64,000 nt of DNA from Rebecca billardiae RCC1528. Its lineage: Eukaryota > Haptophyta. Under the pieces are notes generated by a model. It ran no database searches, was not told where the DNA came from, and worked only from the letters and a program-made list of their open reading frames with translations. The DNA is taken from assembly GCA_965240325.2 (NCBI GenBank), contig OZ251251.1, forward strand, positions 907,389-971,388. Direction: 5' to 3'. Shown one piece after another: positions 42,061-54,361 of this stretch (positions are counted from its first letter, which is position 1; every line of letters starts with the position of its first letter). A program made the position numbers and the translations under genes.

Positions 42061-42724
42061 AGCTCGCTCAGCAGATTCTATTAGCGCGGCGCTTCACGGC
42101 CGCCGATTGCATGGCTCTTGCGCGGTGGAACTTGTCGCGTGAGCCCTTGCCCCGCCGCGCACGCTCCTGCGGCACCGAGGCTACCGCTCCGCGCCCGAGC
42201 AGACCACGCGGCGCGCGCGACGGCGCCTGCTGAGTGCTGCTGCTGCCGCTGCCTGCGGAGGGCTGCTGCGTGGGCCGACTCGAAGCCCACGCCAGAGAGG
42301 CGGGCAGCGCGGCCGGAACGGCTGCGGATGCGCGGAGCGCCGCAGCCGTCCCAGCGCCTCGCACCGGTCGAAGCTGCCCCCGCCCCGGCCCCCCATCTGA
42401 CGCTCGGCCAACGTGCACCTGGTGCGCGTAGTGAGCGGCGAACGTGTGCGGCGCGCCCAGCGCGCGCGAGCTGGATGGCTAACGCCAACCGACTGGTGGT
42501 TGCCTCCGCCGCGCATGCCAAGCACGCGCAGGGCACGCGGCGGGCGCGGCCGAGCAATCTGTGCCAGGAGGCCGCGCCGACGCGCGGGCGGTGGGGGCGT
42601 CGGCTGAGGGCGCGCCCCGACCCAAGCGGTGGTGCAGTGCCACTCCATACCACCGGTAGACTGAGTCTGGGGCGTGGGGCGCGGCGCCCGGCCCGCCAGC
42701 CGCGACGCAGGCTCGTCTGCTGGG

Positions 42725-43050
42725 TCAAGCGACCCTGCTCTCGGGCCTGAACTGCGCGTTCCAATGAACGGCCCGACCGACCTGCTGGAGGATCAGCCAG
42801 CGTCTGTTCGAGAGCTACGCTTGAGGTTGACCGCCCCCTGAGGCGCGCCCTGCTTGGCCGGCCGGACTGCGCAGCTGGCACGTGCGCTGGTCAGGACCTT
42901 ACTGCTCAGAAAGTATGTGCTGGCTCCGGGTCAAGCGACTCCACCCTCGGCCTCGAACAGCGCGTTCCGATCGGCCAGACCTGTCTGAGACTGGACGATC
43001 AGCTAAAGTCTGTCCGACGAGAGCCCCCATAGGTTGACCTCAGTCTGGGG
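42725..43050. repeat. about 205-bp diverged tandem repeat, two units
   Basis: GTCAAGCGACCCTGCTCTCG near 42725 recurs as GTCAAGCGACTCCACCCTCG near 42932. CTGGAGGATCAGCCAGCGTC matches CTGGACGATCAGCTAAAGTC at the same spacing. Both units end in AGGTTGACC. Confidence 0.7.
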
Positions 43051-45735
43051 AGCGCTCTGTGGCGCTGGGTGCCGCAGCGCGTACGGCAGGCGGGCCGGCC
43101 GTGCGGCTATCCGAGATTGTGGGTATGCCTACCCAGCGCCCCGCACCGGTCGAAGCTGCCTTCGCCCCGGCCCCCCATCGTCCACCTCGTCTTATCTGAC
43201 TCCGGTGAGCCGCAGCTGCGGAAAGCCCAGCATACGCCCTTGCTGCCCGTGCGCAGGAGGCGGAGCCGTGCGGTGCGTGGTGGCTGGCGGCCGACTGGCG
43301 TCACGCTCGGCGTACGTGAGGCGAGTTGGCGGGCAGCCCGCGCACCACGGGCTGGCGCGCGGCGCTGGCGTGCTACACCGAGACGGGCCGACACATGCGC
43401 GCCCACGCCCGCGCTGCCTGCAGCACCGGCCGGATGCACCGCTGGTGCGTTGCCACACTCGACGGCAGCAGCTGTCGGCGGTCCTGTGCGGGATGCCACG
43501 TGCGCGCGCGCGCGCTCGGCGCGGCGCCAGTGGCTGGCTGGCGGAGGGCGCAGGAGTGCGCGATGGAGTGGCTGCGCTGCTCCCGTGCCACTGCGCGGGG
43601 CCGCGTGCGCGCGCTCGCGCGCAGCGCGCTCTCTCCTCGTCAGCGTGCGCACTGCTCGATCGGCGTGCGGTCGTGCCCGAGGTGCAGCGCTTGCGTTGGG
43701 CGCGGCGGCGCGGGCGGGTGCGCACCGGGCGCCGCGGGCGGTGTGTGCGTGAGGAGGCCCTCGTGCCCGCGCGACGGCGCGCGCGGTCGACCTGGCATCG
43801 CGGGAAGAGGCATGGCTCCTGACGATGCAGTCTCGCTGCGAGGCGGCGGGCGCCGCCATCGTCCTGCTCTGCGCCTTTTTCCTTCCCGCGCATTTCGCGA
43901 CGCTCCGTTTTGTTTTTGGTTTTCTTTCTCGCCGGCGCGGTCCGCTGTCCACGATGGCCGACCAGCCTTTCCGCACGGGCGCACGAGCACGTCGCCTCGC
44001 CGCAGCGACGGGCGCGGCAAGAGGGCGCGAGGGCGCGCTGCGCGGCGGGCACGCGGCGTGCAACGCGTATGCATCGTGTCCAGCTCACCGCGAGGTGGCT
44101 CGCACGCTGCCGTTGCGAAGGCGCGGCCGCGGCGACGGCTCGCGGTCGGCATTGCGCTCGCGTGATGCGGCCGCGCGTGAAGCGGGCCGGCGCGCGGCCG
44201 GCGCCCCACGGGCTGGCGGGGAGCGCCGGGTAACACCCACCTGGCCCGTGTCGCGCACGCGCGCGCGCGCGCTGCCCACCGCGCCGGCCAGGGGCGCGGT
44301 GGGAATGTTGCCACGCGCGACGGCCCGGGGGACGGTCGGGACCGGCCGCCCGCCAGTCGCGCGCGCGCGCGCGCGCCCGGCGCGCGGCGCGCGAGCGGAG
44401 TGCGCGTGCGTGCGCGAATGGCCGATGGCGCTGCGCCCGCGCCACTGCGCGGGGCTGCGTGCGCGTACCCGCGCGCGGCCTGCTCCCCTGTGGACGGCGT
44501 GTGCACGCACGGCTCTGCATGCGACCGCCGTGGCGCGGCGCCCGCTGCCCGGGGACGGTGGCGACGGCGGGTGCGCGCCGGGCGCCGGGTGACGCGTCTT
44601 CGCTGCGGCGCGCGCCTCCTCGGCCCGTGCGCGACCGCGCGCGCCTGCCGCCGTTGCGCGAGCGGAGCGGCGAAGGCGCCCGCTCGCGCCCGGAGGCGAT
44701 GCCGCCATCGCCCATCGCTCTTCCGTACCGGGCTTGGCGGCGCTGACGAAACGAATCCGTGTGGTCGTCTGGGCTTCCTTTCCGCGGAGCAGCCAGCATG
44801 GCTGCCGAGGCGGCGGTTGGCACGTTGCTTTTTGTCGTTGGCGCTCACGGCACGCTCACGGCCGCGCGGCGGCGTGCGGCGCGAGCGCGTGCTCGCACAG
44901 TCGGCGAGTCGCGCGCTGCACCGCTGCTCGAGACAGCGAGTGCCACCGCCGCGCAGCAGCGTCGCATCAAAGAGCGCCGCAGCCAAGCGCGCGGCCCGCT
45001 GAGTGTAACGGCTTCCTGCCCGCCGCCGGCGCGCGCCGACTGCGAGCACGCAGGGCTCGGCGCGTGCGCGCCCTCCGGTGCCAGGCCGCGTCATGCGCAT
45101 CGTCTAGCCAAGCAGCCTTCGCCCGCGCCCTCGCCCGCCGCCGCCATTGTAAGTAATCTCAGTTGCCGTGCACCCTGCGCATTGCGTGCCGACCGGCGCG
45201 GTAGCTGCTGGCCACTGCCTTCCGGCCGGCGAGGTGCGATGAACCGCGGCGCAGCACGCGGGGGTCGAGCCGAGCGCGAGGCGTGGGAGCCCCCGGGCTG
45301 CCCGCACGAGGGCGCGTGCGGCGACCGCGAGCCAGGCTCGGGCTGTGGCTGCAGGACCGAGGCTAGTGCGTCCGGAGCCGTGCCGGCTGCGCCAAGCGCT
45401 CGCCGCATCGCGCCCCGTGCGGCTCAGCCGGGCCCGCCTGACCTCGGCGCAGCATGCGGCGCCGCGGCCGAGGTCGAGGCATGACGCCCAGCGGCTTGTC
45501 TGCGCGCGCCCGCACTGGCTGCCCGTGCGCCAGGCTCGGGCTGTCGCAGCAGTATCGACGCTGCGCCCGGGGCAGCGCGCGCGGCGGCCGTCGCCGGCTG
45601 TCCATCGCGCGCCCGCGCGGGCGCGACGGCAGCGCGTGGGGTGGGCAGCGAGCCAGCCGAGCGAGCGCAGCGCATGCTCGGTCGGCAGCGTGAGGCGCGA
45701 GCGCGTCGCGGCCGTGGCTGGCGCAACACACCAGC

Positions 45736-48700
45736 CAAGCCTGCCCCCGCCCCGCGCCCCCATCTCCCACCTCGTCCGAGCTGCTTCCAGTGCGCGCCAT
45801 CACGGCCGCGAGCGGTCTACGCGCAGCTGCTGCATGCCGCTGGTCGCGCACGCGCCTCACGTCGAAGGCGCGGCCGCCCCCTACACGTGGCGATCGAGAC
45901 GAGCACACTCGAGCGCGGTCAGCGCGGGTCGGCAGTGGCGAGCAGCGGGAGAACAGTCTCTATGTTGAACGGCCGCGCACGCCGCCGGGCCGAGCTCTGC
46001 GCGCAGACTTGGCAGCTGTTTATGCGTTGCTGACGGGCACCGCGCACTGCGCGGCGTCGTGCAAGCGACGGAAACGCGAGTGCATCCCCCCAGTACGCGC
46101 GCTCGACCGCTCGGCAGTGCACCCGCGCGGCCGCGCGCGGCCGGCAGCGTGTGCGTGGCAGCGCGGCCGAGCAAGGTTGGCTGGCAGTGCGCTCGCGCCA
46201 CCGCGATGGCCGCGCGTGGGACGCGGCGAGCTGGCCGAGGCGCTCTGGGCGCACGCTTCGACGGCGCGTGGATCCTCTCGAGCACCACTGGGCCGCCGTG
46301 CGCGCGCACGCGACGCGCACGACAGCCGCCCTCCGGCGGACGGCGGGGATGAAGTGCGGCCATGCTGACCTTTGATGCCGGATTTCTCGCCGCCTGGAAT
46401 ATCGCGGTTGGTTACCTTTTTCGCGCGACGTGACCGTTGGTCGCGGCGCCGCGCGATTCAGCATGGCCTCTCCCCACGCTGGGCGGACAAGACTGACGCC
46501 GATGGCTTCTGCCTTTCTGGCTGGCTCGGTGCTGTGGCGCCAAGCGTGGCGCAGCACGGCATGATTGTGTGCGGGCGATCTGACCACTTGGACGGCCGAG
46601 TCGGTTGGTGAACGGGCCACGCCCGCGAGGGCATCCCCGCGGGCAGCAAGGGTGGTCCAGTCAGGGCGGGAGCGCGGCCGCGCCGAGCGGCGCGTCACGG
46701 CTGCCGATTGCGCGGCTCTTGCGCGGTGGGACGTGTGTGTGAGCCCCGCCGCGCACGCTCCTGCGGCACCGAGGCTGCCGCTCCGCGCCCGAGCAGACCG
46801 CGCGGCGCGCGCGGCGGCGCCTGCCGGGTGCTGCTGCTGCTGGCTGGGCCGCGCCGGGGAGGCGGGCCGCGCGGCCGGGCGCTGCGGACGTGGAGCGCCG
46901 CAGCCGGCCCAGCGCCTCGCACCGGTCGATGCCGCCCCCGCCCCGGCCCCCCATCTTACCCTCCGTCAAGCCTGCGCCTGGTGGGCCGCGTAGTGAGCGC
47001 GGCAAGCAGCAGGGCCCTCATCATCGCGCGCGAGCGCCAGCTCATCTGCGCACGGCCGTCCCACTGCGGTGCGGCTGGGTGCGCGCGCGCCTCGCGTCGA
47101 TGGAGCGGGCGCGCCTTGCCGCGGCGGCCGAGACGAGCAGTGTCGATGCACTGTCGAGCGCGACCATCGCGGCGGCGAGCAGCGGTTGTGGCTGGCGCAA
47201 CACGCCGGGCCAGCCCGCCCCCGCCCCCGCCCCCCCATCCTCCACCTCGTCCGAGCTGCCTCTGGTGCGCGCCATCACGGCCGCGCTGCGCACGCTCGCG
47301 CACGCGCCTCGCTTCGAGGGAGCGGCCGTCCCTTGCCGTGGTGCGTGGCGGTCGAGACGAGCGCACACTCCGGCGCCCATGATCACCGCGGGTCGGCGGT
47401 GGCGAGCAGGAGTCGCGCAGCCTTCATTGTCAACAGCCGCGCGCGCGCCGCGGCCGAGCTCTGCGCGCAGACTTGGCAGCTGTTCACGCGTGGCTGGCGG
47501 GCACCACGCACTGCGCGGCGTCGTGCGTGCGAGTGGCGGAGACGCGAGTGCATCCCCCCAGCAAGCGCGCTCGGCCGCTCGGCCGTGCGCTCGCGCGGCC
47601 GCGCGCAGCCGGCAGCGTTTGCGCGGCCGAGCGGCCGGGCCGAGCGGCCGGCCGCGCGCTCGCGCCGGGGGCGCGGTCGCAAAGGCTACGGGTGGGGCGG
47701 TGCGAGCCGGCAGGGGTGCACCGAGCGCATGGTACTCGGCGGCGCGTGGCCCCTCTCGCGCACCGCTGAGTCGCGCTGAGTCGGCGTGCGCGCCGGACAG
47801 CACGACGTCGGCCATGACCGCGAACGGGGGCCGCCATGCTGTTGCGGCCGATTCGCTTCGAAATCGTCCGCCCATTCGGTGCGCAGCGGAATGCCGGAAT
47901 CGACGACCGAATCAGCATGGCTGCTCAAGATCTCCGCGTGGGCCTCCCTCGCGTTGCAGACGGGCGCAACGGCGGAAGGTGCCAGCGGGTCGGCAACGCG
48001 CGCACGTGCGTGTGCGTGCTCCTCGTCCACTACGCGCGCGTGCGCGCTCGCTGCCTCGGCGCAGGCGTAGCTGCGCGCCGCGCGGCGATTCGCGGCCACT
48101 CGGGGCGTTGCGGCTCGGGCTGCACCTGCCCGGCAGGCGAGGCTCGCGCCGATGAGCAGGAGCCTGCACGCCCGGGATGCCGCTCGTCCGCGCCCCCATC
48201 CCCGCCCTCCGCCACACAGCGCCGTCGCACAGCGCGTGCGCTGCCGTGCGTGACGGCACGCGCGGCTCGCTGCTGTCAGCGGTCGGCACGCGTACTGGCG
48301 GCCGTGCGCCGGGGCCGACGCGCGCAAGGCGCCCCGGCTGTCCGAGGGCCCTTGCACCGATCGAAGCTGCCCCCGCCGCCCGCCCCCCCATCTTCCATCT
48401 CGTCCTACCTGACTCCCGGTGAGCAGCAACTGCCGAATGCCGCTGCTCGCGCACACGCCGCGCCGCCGGACTTGTGCGCTGGCCCCCTGTGATGTGCCGG
48501 CTGCGGCCGCGCGTCGAAGCTCGCGCCGGCTCGGGTGCGTTCGAGTGCTTGCCCGGTGCGTGCGCCCGGTGCGGGCCCGGAGCGGCCAACGCGCCCGCTC
48601 CGCGGCGCAACGCACCGCGTCGCACCCCAACGCATCGCCGCGGCTCTCGCGCGAGGCCGGGGTGGGGCGCGCCCGCTGCCGCGCCCAGCTGCCGAGCAGG

Positions 48701-49540
48701 GGCCACGGGCTGCGGGGCGCGGCCGCGCGCCGCCGCTGTGCTGGCTCCGGCGGGCCACGAGCGCCCGCTCGTGCGATCGAACCTCGCGCTTCGACCGGCC
48801 CGACCAGTGTGCTGAACGTACGATCGGCCGCCGCGTGCAGACCCGCGGACTGCGTGCGAGCGAGCGCCGGGCTAGGTTAGCGCGCCGAGGGCGCGCGCGG
48901 CGGAGGCGCCGCGCCGCTGAGCCGCGCGCCGCGCCGAGCGGGCGCAGCTCCTCCCGGCGCCCGTGCGCGCGAGCGGCGCGCACGGCGTCAAGCTCCCTCC
49001 GCCGCCGACGGCGCGCCACCGTCCGCGCGCACGCGCGTCCGCGCAGAAGCTACTTGCGCACCGCGCGACGGGACGCTCGAGGTGCGTGCGCACACGGCCG
49101 GGCGGGCGTGCCCGCCGAGCGCGTGGCGCCGCGTCGTGCACACGGTGCCTAGGTTCGGGCAGCGCGTCGGCCTGCTCCGGCGCGGTGCTGAGCGCGGCCG
49201 CCCTGCAACGACGTGGCGTCCACGTGTGTTTCGCCGTTCCTCCTCGGCCTCGCGAATCGGTGCGGCATAAAAGTAACCGCGCTGATTAGTTGGTGGTACA
49301 CCCTCGGGAAAGTTGGAGGGGTACTCTATTGATCAGCAGCGCCGGTTCGCAGCCGTCGTCGTTATCGATCGACCATTTCCGATTGGTCAAGCTCCAGCTT
49401 CAGCTTCGTCGCGGGTCGGCGGGTGCTCCCGCGACGCGCTGGCAAAACCTCGGCGATCAGGTTTCGTCAAGTGCCGTGCGCGCAGCCGATGGCGGCGTTC
49501 GGGCGCGGCTGGCTGAGCGCGCTGGCCGCACGTCGCGGCG
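45736..49540. repeat. segmental duplication, copy 1 (partner 54362-58590)
   Basis: 45,736-46,463 pairs with 54,362-55,137, and 46,525-49,540 pairs with 55,575-58,590. Offsets are near 8.65 and 9.05 kb. The difference is mainly about 350-430 bp present only in the right copy (about 55,150-55,560), part of which (GATGGCGGGCGTCTA) is itself shared with 51,350. Confidence 0.85.
49264..49271 (+). promoter_or_regulatory. TATA-like CATAAAAG
   Basis: GGCATAAAAGTAACCG lies about 220 bp upstream of the candidate start at 49489. The duplicate at 58,338 has GGCATAGGAGTAACCG, so the box is damaged there. Confidence 0.3.
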
Positions 49541-50178
49541 ACGCGGCGCTCGGCGCCGCCGAGCCGCACTCGCGCGCCGCCACGGCCTCCGTCTCGGCGC
49601 CGCTCGCAGGCGGGCGCCTGCCGGCAGGCGCTGCGCGAGCGTCTACCGTCTCCGTCCGCCTCCCCCCTCTCTCGCTCCCTCGCGCCGGTCGCGCCCTCGG
49701 CCGGGCCGAAGTGACTGCCGTGTCGCTGCGCCGCCTCGGCGCGCCCCGCGGCGGCGGGGGCGGCAGCCCCGCGGCCAGCCGGTCGAGCGCTGGCACCGCG
49801 AGCCCGGCGCGCGGCGGCACGGGCGCGTGGCGCCGCCCCCGCCTGCGCGGCCGCACCCGAGCACGGCTACGACGCCCGACGAGGACGAGCCGCGCCGGGC
49901 CTCCGCGCGCCGTGCATCGCCGGTTGGCCCGAGCGCGCGCGCCTCGGCGGCGCCGCCCTCGCGCGCGCCCGCGCCGCACGCCGCGCTCGCGGCTGGCTGC
50001 CGGGCGCCCGCGCGCCTGCGCCCGCGGGCCGCCGGCGCCTTTGGTGGCGAGGTCGTCGGCCTCGCACGGGCTCGCGCCGGCGAGCGGCGCGCAGGGCGAG
50101 GGCGGCATGGGCGCACCCTCGCCGCCGCTGCCCGGCCGGCCGCCACGCGCGCGGCGGCGCTGTCGTCGCGGGAGGTGA
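49489..50178 (+). CDS. doubtful gene in subtelomeric zone
   Basis: From ATG 49489 a frame of 229 codons begins MAAFGRGWLSALAARRGDAA. The first about 45 residues look like a plausible N-terminus, but the rest turns Arg/Pro-rich. Better-looking sequence (HPSTATTPDEDEPRRASARR) lies in another frame from about 49,850, so introns may be involved. On the other strand a frame opens from ATG 50212 (MAAGPRGARAIVTSRDDSAA). Neither strand is established. Confidence 0.25.
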   Translation: MAAFGRGWLSALAARRGDAALGAAEPHSRAATASVSAPLAGGRLPAGAARASTVSVRLPPLSLPRAGRALGRAEVTAVSLRRLGAPRGGGGGSPAASRSSAGTASPARGGTGAWRRPRLRGRTRARLRRPTRTSRAGPPRAVHRRLARARAPRRRRPRARPRRTPRSRLAAGRPRACARGPPAPLVARSSASHGLAPASGAQGEGGMGAPSPPLPGRPPRARRRCRRGR

Positions 50179-52228
50179 CGATGGCTCTCGCCCCGCGGGG
50201 CCCCGCCGCCATCGCCGCGCTCATTAATAATTCGGCGTCCGACCGGCCGGCGGCCGGGCCGGCCGTACATTTTTGGTACAAGTATAAGCCGGTTCACGAT
50301 GGCTGCCCAACTTGGCGGGCGCCTCGCGTGGCGCGCACGCACACCGCGCGTCGCGCGTACGCGTGATGCCCCGTTAGACTACGAGATGACGCGCTCGCTG
50401 CTGCGAACGCGTGAAAGGCGGCCCCGCCACTCGCCGCGTGCGCGGCGGTGGTCCCGCGAGTGCGCGGCGCGCGCCGCCGCGCGCGCGCGGTCGCGCTCGG
50501 CGCTCGGCAGTGCGCGTCGCGCTCCGAGCGCTCGCCGAGCGAGGCGGCGCGAGCTGCGTTGGGGCGGAGCCTCCGTACGGTCTCACACCGCACGCGAGCT
50601 GTGCCGATGCGCTCGCGCCACGTCCGCTCCCGCCTCGGCCCGCGCGTTGACTCCATCTGCGGCTGCGGCTGCGGCGGTGCGTGACGCCGACCGATGGCAC
50701 GGCTCTGGTGCCGCTTGCGTCTACGTTCCGCCGCGCGCACGGCCGCTCTGCCGAGGCGCCTGCGGCCGCGCCGCGCTCGATCTGAGCGCGCGGCGCGCGC
50801 GCCCGCCGAGGGCTGCTGCTGTGGCTGGCTGCTGCCGGGCGGCTCCGACGTGGACGGCGGGCGCCCGGCATCTGCGGGCGTGGACGAGCGCCACAGCCGT
50901 CCAGGCGCCTCGCCCTCGGTCAGCGCTGCCCCCGCCCCGGCCCCCCCATCCTGCCCTCGTCCAATCCGCACCTGGTGCGCGCAGTGAGCGGCAGCCACCA
51001 GGGCCCTCATCGTCGCGCGCGAGCGCCCGCTCTCGGCGCACAGCTGCCCGCCCCGCATATGACACGCGCCCACTGCAGCGCCGCCGGTCGCGCGCGCGCC
51101 TCGCGTCGAAAGGGGCGGGCCCGCCTTGCCGCGGCGCGAGCGCGTTGAGGTCGAGACGAGCGATCGCGTTCGAGCGCTGCCATTGCGTGTCAGCGGCGGT
51201 GATGAGCAGCAGTCGCGCAGATGCCGCCCTAGATCCCACCGCGCTGGGAGTCGCTCGCGCCATCTGCACTCGTGCCTGGCTGGTTTAGCCCTCCGCGTGC
51301 AGTCGGACAGCCTCGAGGGGGCGGGCTGGGCGGCGGACGAGTGATGGCGGGCGTCTACCGGCGAGCCTTGGCCGCGCCGTGCGCATCGTCTAGTCAAGCG
51401 CAGCCATCGCCTGCGCCCGCGCCCGCCGCCGCCATGTGTAGTCTCGAGTGCCGCGCGCAGCGCCTGCCCCGAGTGCTCCGACCGCGCGGCAGCTGCTGGC
51501 CTGGCTGGCGAGGTGCGACGAACCGCGGCGCAGCACGCGGCGGTCAAGCCGAGCGCGATGCGTGGGACCCGCCGGGCTTCCCGATCGAGGGCGCACGCGA
51601 CGACCGCGAGCCAGGCTCGGGCGGCGGCTGCAGCGCCGAGGCCAGTGCGTCTGGAGCCGCGCCGGCTGCGCCGAGCGCGCGATGCCGGGCGCGCCCGCGT
51701 CCAGTGCGGCTCGGCTGGGCTCGTCTGACCTCGGCGAAGCACGCGGCGCCGCGGCCGAGGTCGAGGCGTGGCATCCCGCGACTATGCCCGCGCGGGCCCG
51801 CACGGGCTGCCTGTGCCTCAGGCTCGGGCTGTCGCGGCCGTACCGATGCTGGGCCTGGGGCAGCGCGCGCTGCCGTCGCGGGCTGTCCACCGCGCGCGGG
51901 CGCGACGGCAGCGCGTGGGGCGGTGCGAGCCAGCCGAGCGACCGCAGCGCGTGTTGCTCGGCGGCGCGTGGCGGGAGCGTGGCCGCGGACGTGGCTGGCG
52001 CCGTGCACCAGCTCAGCTGCCCCCGCCCCGCGCCCCCATCCTCCACCTCGTCCGACGCACCGCCCAACCCACCCCGCCCCGTCTTCTCGTCCCCCTCCCC
52101 CTTCGCCTCTGGCCGTGGCAGGCTCGGACGGCACGGTGCGCGCCCGTTCCACCCCCGCTCGCCGCGCTCGCGCCTGCCCCCCCCACCCGCCGCCTCACGC
52201 ACACGCACCTTCTTGCCGCGGCGCGCAG

Positions 52229-53328
52229 CCAGAGAGCTCGCGCGCAGTGCGCGCGCAGAGGCGAGACGAGCGCAGGGCGAAAGCGCTCGCGGTGCGTGCG
52301 GCCCGCGCGCGCCGCCGCGCGCCGCGCGCCGCCGCGCGCCGCGCGGCCGCGAACAGCGCCTCTGCCCCCCGCCCCCGCCGCGCCGCGCCGTTCCCCGCAG
52401 GAGGGCCAGGGCGCTGCTCGGTGGCGGTCCGACCAGAGTGCGCGCGCGCCGCTGCGATCGGCCCCGCGCGGGAGTGCGCGCGCGCTCACGCGCGCGGCGC
52501 CCGTGCCCGCACGCGGCAGGCGAGAGCGAGGAGGAGGCCGACGAGTCCGAGGAGGAGGCCGACGACGAGTCCGAGGATGGAGAAGACGCCGCCGACGAGG
52601 GCGCATCCGAGGGCGAGGCTGACGCCGAGTCCGAGGGCGAGGAGGATGGGGACGACGACGACGATGGTCAGCCGGCAGGCCCGCGCGTGCGCGCAGGCGA
52701 CGGCGAGCCGGCGCGCGAGGCCGACGAGGGCGCATCCGAGGGCGAGGGCGCCGAGGCTGACGACGAGTCCGAGGGCGAGGAGGATGGGGACGGCGATGAC
52801 CGGCCGGCAGGCCCGCGCGTGCGCGCAGGCGACGGCGAGCCGGCGCGCAAGCGGCGGAGGGTCGCGCGTGACCGCGTGGTGCGCGCGGCCCGCGCGCCGG
52901 TGCGAGGCGCGCCGTGCGTTGGAGCCTCTGCCGCCGCGCGCGCCTCGTGAGCGCCTCTGCCCTCGCGCGCGCCACGCGCGCAGGGTGACGAGGACGACGC
53001 GGGCACGGGGGCGCGCCTCCACGTGGACGAGGGTGACACGCAGATCACGCACAGCGTGATGGCTGGCTGGCTGGAGGACGTGTCGGCGACGATACGGCAG
53101 GAGGGGAGCGCGTACGTGCGCGCGCGTGCAGCGCGGCTCGCCGCGCTGGACGGCGCGGACGCGGATGCGCTCTTTGCGGAGCCCATCGTGCGCGGCGACG
53201 CCGAGGCGCTGCGCGCGGCGTACGCGGCGCGGCCGGCTGGCGCGCCTGCGTCGCCGTCCGCGACGCCAGGCTCGTCTGCTCGGTCGTCGGAGCAGTCGCG
53301 CGAGCCGGAGGGCGACGCCGAGCCGTAG
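52229..53328 (+). CDS. acidic multi-exon gene or 5'-truncated gene remnant
   Basis: Four exons join in phase: 52229-52291, 52401-52437, 52520-52878 and 52984-53328 (267 aa from the first). Donors are GTGCGTGC, GTGCGCGC and GTGCGCGC; acceptors CCGCAG, CGGCAG and GCGCAG. The protein is basic (RAQRRDERRAKALA), then very acidic with two copies of a 40-residue unit (DEGASEGE..., ending GPRVRAGDGEPA), then KRRR as a possible nuclear signal. The last exon looks folded: HVDEGDTQITHSVMAGWLED, VSATIRQEGSAYVRARAARL, FAEPIVRGDAEALRAAYAAR. A 5' start is missing because repeated DNA begins at about 52,080. A tiny SDGT segment at 52122-52135 could be another exon. Function unknown; a nuclear chaperone-like acidic protein is only a guess. 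Confidence 0.6.
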
Positions 53329-53452
53329 GATGAGGCGCACCGCCCGAGCCAGGGGAGTAGCGGCGCGCGCGCTGCACCGCGCCTGGCGTTGATCGTGCCG
53401 TGCCGCCACAGATGCCATAGAGTGGAAGCCGCGCTGATGCTATCACTCCTGT

Positions 53453-53478
53453 TATATATATGTCTAGCGCCGTCCTCG
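53453..53478 (+). other. shared 3'-flank motif TATATATGTCTAGC
   Basis: TTATATATATGTCTAGCGCC followed by GTCCTCG lies about 125 bp after the stop at 53328. The same motif stands about 130 bp after the TBC1D31 stop. It could be a transcript 3'-end signal or a target/flank of an insertion. Confidence 0.4.
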
Positions 53479-54361
53479 TGAACGCCGACGCCAACTGCTG
53501 GCAGTTGCGAGGGCGCGGCCGCGTTGGCGGCTCGCGGTCGGCGTTGCGCTCATCAAGTGATGCAGCCGCGCGTGAAGCGGGCTGGCGCGCGACCGGCGCC
53601 CCACTACGGGCTGGCGCGGAGCGCCGGGTAACACCCATCTGACCCGTGATGATGTCGCGCACGCGCGCGCGCTGCCCACCGCGCCGGCCAGGGGCGCCGT
53701 GCGAATGTTGCCACGCGCGACGGCCCGGGTGACGGTCGTCGCCCGCGCCCGCCGCCGCCATTTGTAGTCTCAGTTGCCGCGCGCGGCCTGCGCCGAGGGC
53801 TCTGGCCGTGCGGCAGCTGCGCTGGCCACTGCCTTCCGGCTGGCGAGGTGCGATGCACCGCGGCGCAGCACGCGGCGGTCGAGCCGAGCGCGAGGCGTGT
53901 CAGCGCCCCGCGGGCTGCCCGTATGAGGGCGCACGATACGACCGCGAGCCAGGCTCGCTCGGGCTGCGGCTGCAGCGCCGAGGCCGGTGCGTCTGGAGCC
54001 GTGCCGGCGGCGCCGAGCGCGCGATGCCAGGCGCGCCCGCATCCAGTGCGGCTCGGCTGGGCTCGTCTGACCCCGGCGAAGCACGCGGCGCCGCGGCCGA
54101 GGTCGAGGCGTGGCATCCCGCGACTATGCCCGCGCGGGCCCGCACTGGCTGCCAGTGCCCCAGGCTCAGGATTGTCGCGGCCGTACCGATGCTGGGCCTG
54201 GGGCAGCGCGCGCTGCCGTCGCGGGCTGTCCATCGCGCGCCCGCGCGGGCCGACGGCAGCGCGTGGGGCGGTGCGAGCCAGCCGAGCGACCGCAGCGCGT
54301 GCTGCTCCGCGGCGGCGTGGCAGGAGCGCGCCGCGGACGTGGCTGGCGCCGCGCACCAGCT

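Noticed and set aside
52122-52135. 14-nt exon encoding SDGT (WD40-like)
   Set aside because: Splice signals are present but the exon is too short to support and would need an upstream exon in repeated DNA.
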